Assembly (NCBI GenBank): GCA_002319925.1
Contig: DCFP01000125.1
Location: forward strand, 1 to 22,414
DNA length: 22,414 nucleotides
Direction: 5' to 3'
DNA from: Holophagaceae bacterium UBA1801
GTDB taxonomy: Bacteria > Acidobacteriota > Holophagae > Holophagales > Holophagaceae
Every line of letters begins with the position of its first letter. Position 1 is the first letter of the stretch. The position numbers and the translations under genes were made by a program. Of this stretch, positions 21,371-22,414 are shown in pieces. The notes under the pieces were generated by a model. The model was not told the DNA's origin and made no database searches. It worked only from the letters and a program-made list of their open reading frames with translations.

Positions 21371-22071
21371 GGTTCGGACTGCCCATAGTAGGCATCCTTC
21401 CCGTGCTTGCGTTCGAAGTGCTTGCGGATCAGGTGGTCCGGCAGGCGGGCGGCGTTGGGTTGGACACTGCAGGTCACGAAGGCCATCCTGGCCAGTTCTT
21501 CCAGGACCACGGCGTGGTAGACGGCTTTCTCGGGCGTCTCGCCCCAGGTGAAGGGTCCGTGGCCCGCCACGAGCACCATGGGAACGTGGCGAGGGTTGCG
21601 ATTCTGAAAGCAGGCCAGGATCTGGTTGCCCGTCTCGGTCTCGTAGTCGGCCTGGACGGCCTCGGGGCTCATGAGCTCGGTGCAGGGCACATCCTCCGAC
21701 AAATGGTCGGCGTGGGTCGTGCCGAGGATCGGAATCGGCCGGCAGGCCTGGGCCCAGCCCGTGGCATAAGTTGAGTGGGTATGCGCGATGCCGCCGAGCC
21801 CCTTGAAGGCCCGGTAGAGGACTAAGTGCGTGCGGGTATCGGAGGAGGGGCGCAGGGCGCTTTCCACGACCCGGCCTTCCAAATCCACCACCACCATGTC
21901 GTCGGGTTTCAGGTAGTCGTAGTCCACGCCGCTGGGTTTGATGGCCACCACGCCCAGCGCGGCGTCGAAAGCGGAGACATTGCCGAAGGTGTAGATGGCT
22001 AGGCCTCGCCGGGGAATCTCCAGGTTGGCTTCCCAGGCGCGTTCCTTGAGTTCGCGGTAGGCAGAGCTCAT
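21358..22071 (-). CDS. araD: L-ribulose-5-phosphate 4-epimerase
   Basis: 237 residues; the ATG at 22069-22071 overlaps the araA stop (ATGA). It is a class II aldolase-fold enzyme: 'YTFGNVSA' (27-34), 'KPSGVDY' (45-51), D78 in 'PSSDTRTH', zinc ligands H97 and H99 in 'AHTHST', and H171 in 'GHGPFTWG', matching E. coli AraD D76, H95, H97 and H171. It converts L-ribulose 5-phosphate to D-xylulose 5-phosphate in arabinose breakdown. No terminator is visible between its stop and galK, so the ara transcript may continue into the gal genes. Confidence 0.95.
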   Translation of the reverse strand: MSSAYRELKERAWEANLEIPRRGLAIYTFGNVSAFDAALGVVAIKPSGVDYDYLKPDDMVVVDLEGRVVESALRPSSDTRTHLVLYRAFKGLGGIAHTHSTYATGWAQACRPIPILGTTHADHLSEDVPCTELMSPEAVQADYETETGNQILACFQNRNPRHVPMVLVAGHGPFTWGETPEKAVYHAVVLEELARMAFVTCSVQPNAARLPDHLIRKHFERKHGKDAYYGQSEPHPK

Positions 22072-22414
22072 GGCATCAGCCGGTAGGCGGCATCGTTCCA
22101 GCGCAGCTCGTTGCGCAGTGTCGCAAGGTTGGTGTCCTTGCCGATGTGGATGAACTCGATGCCGGCCATGCCCGCGAAGTCTTCCAGCACTTCGGCCGTC
22201 ACACCGTAGCTGAAGGCCGTGTGGTGGGCGCCGCCCGCCAGGATCCACGCCGCGCAGGCCGTCTTGAAGTCGGGCCGGCATTTCCAGACCGCGCGCGCCA
22301 CCGGGAGCTTCGGGAGCGGCCGGGGCGGCCGGACCACGTCGACCTCGGCCACGAGCAGGCGGAAGCGGTTGCCCAGGTCCATGACGGACGCGTTGATCGC
22401 CGGGCCGGCGGGCG
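22068..22414 (-). CDS. araA: L-arabinose isomerase, C-terminal part
   Basis: Only the last 115 residues lie in the window; the frame is open to its right edge. The end matches AraA closely: 'MDLGNRFRLLVAEVDVV', 'LPKLPVARAVWK', 'AWILAGGAHHTAFSYGV' and 'NELRWNDAAYR', including the conserved His pair in GGAHHT. It isomerises L-arabinose to L-ribulose with Mn2+. Coupled to araD by a 4-base overlap. Confidence 0.95.
   Translation of the reverse strand, partial: PAGPAINASVMDLGNRFRLLVAEVDVVRPPRPLPKLPVARAVWKCRPDFKTACAAWILAGGAHHTAFSYGVTAEVLEDFAGMAGIEFIHIGKDTNLATLRNELRWNDAAYRLMP

Noticed and set aside
21091..21774. 227-codon plus-strand ORF spanning the junction
   Set aside because: It is in a different frame from the regulator fragment, crosses the araD gene antisense and shows no domain.

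Overview
The window reads as GC-rich chromosomal DNA from a free-living Gram-negative-type bacterium with closely packed genes. Five gene pairs overlap by the four bases ATGA. I suspect an acidobacterial (Holophagaceae/Geothrix-like) or similar deep-branching environmental lineage from the gene mix: a bacterial Dnmt2 homologue, an ynb-type lipid operon, and linked Leloir and arabinose genes. No marker gene here proves this. I see no tRNA, rRNA, CRISPR array or insertion sequence.

Layout. 1-585 is the 3' end of a branched-chain amino acid type ABC substrate-binding protein gene, closed by a perfect terminator. 868-1611 encodes a GYF_2/DUF5362-like membrane protein, convergent with a methyl-accepting chemotaxis protein (1686-3170). 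3557-4996 is a MocR-type regulator (GntR helix-turn-helix plus aminotransferase domain), divergent from a small DUF2917 gene (5212-5502). The AT-rich gap between them carries a symmetric set of CATAACAG half-sites.

5472-10943, all on the minus strand, is a five-gene lipid cluster. In transcription order it encodes a CDP-alcohol phosphatidyltransferase, a CDP-diacylglycerol synthase, a PlsC-like acyltransferase, an alpha/beta-hydrolase/methyltransferase fusion and a PAP2/dual-specificity phosphatase fusion. Four of the five match the domain content of the E. coli ynbABCD operon; the acyltransferase is an addition. A likely sigma70 promoter overlapped by two tandem palindromic operators sits before the hydrolase/methyltransferase gene. 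Together the five enzymes could activate, build, trim, methylate and dephosphorylate a non-standard phospholipid. The product is unknown.

10973-11842 encodes a Dnmt2-type (tRNA cytosine-5) methyltransferase, a family that is mainly eukaryotic. 11844-14481 is a small regulatory module: a flavodoxin-fold quinone reductase and a half-size EamA transporter, divergent from a second MocR regulator in which the PLP-binding lysine is arginine. 14478-16307 is a CBM48-GH13 alpha-glucan enzyme.

16467-22414 is sugar catabolism on the minus strand: araA (partial), araD, a broken sugar ABC permease, galK, galT, galE and a DUF4380 mutarotase-like gene, ending at a clear terminator. Near 21175 the C-terminal half of an MglC-like permease abuts, head to head, the C-terminal end of a XylR/AraC-type regulator. 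The simplest reading is a deletion that removed the regulator's N-terminus and the start of the sugar transport operon and joined the gal genes to the ara transcript. An assembly join is the alternative.
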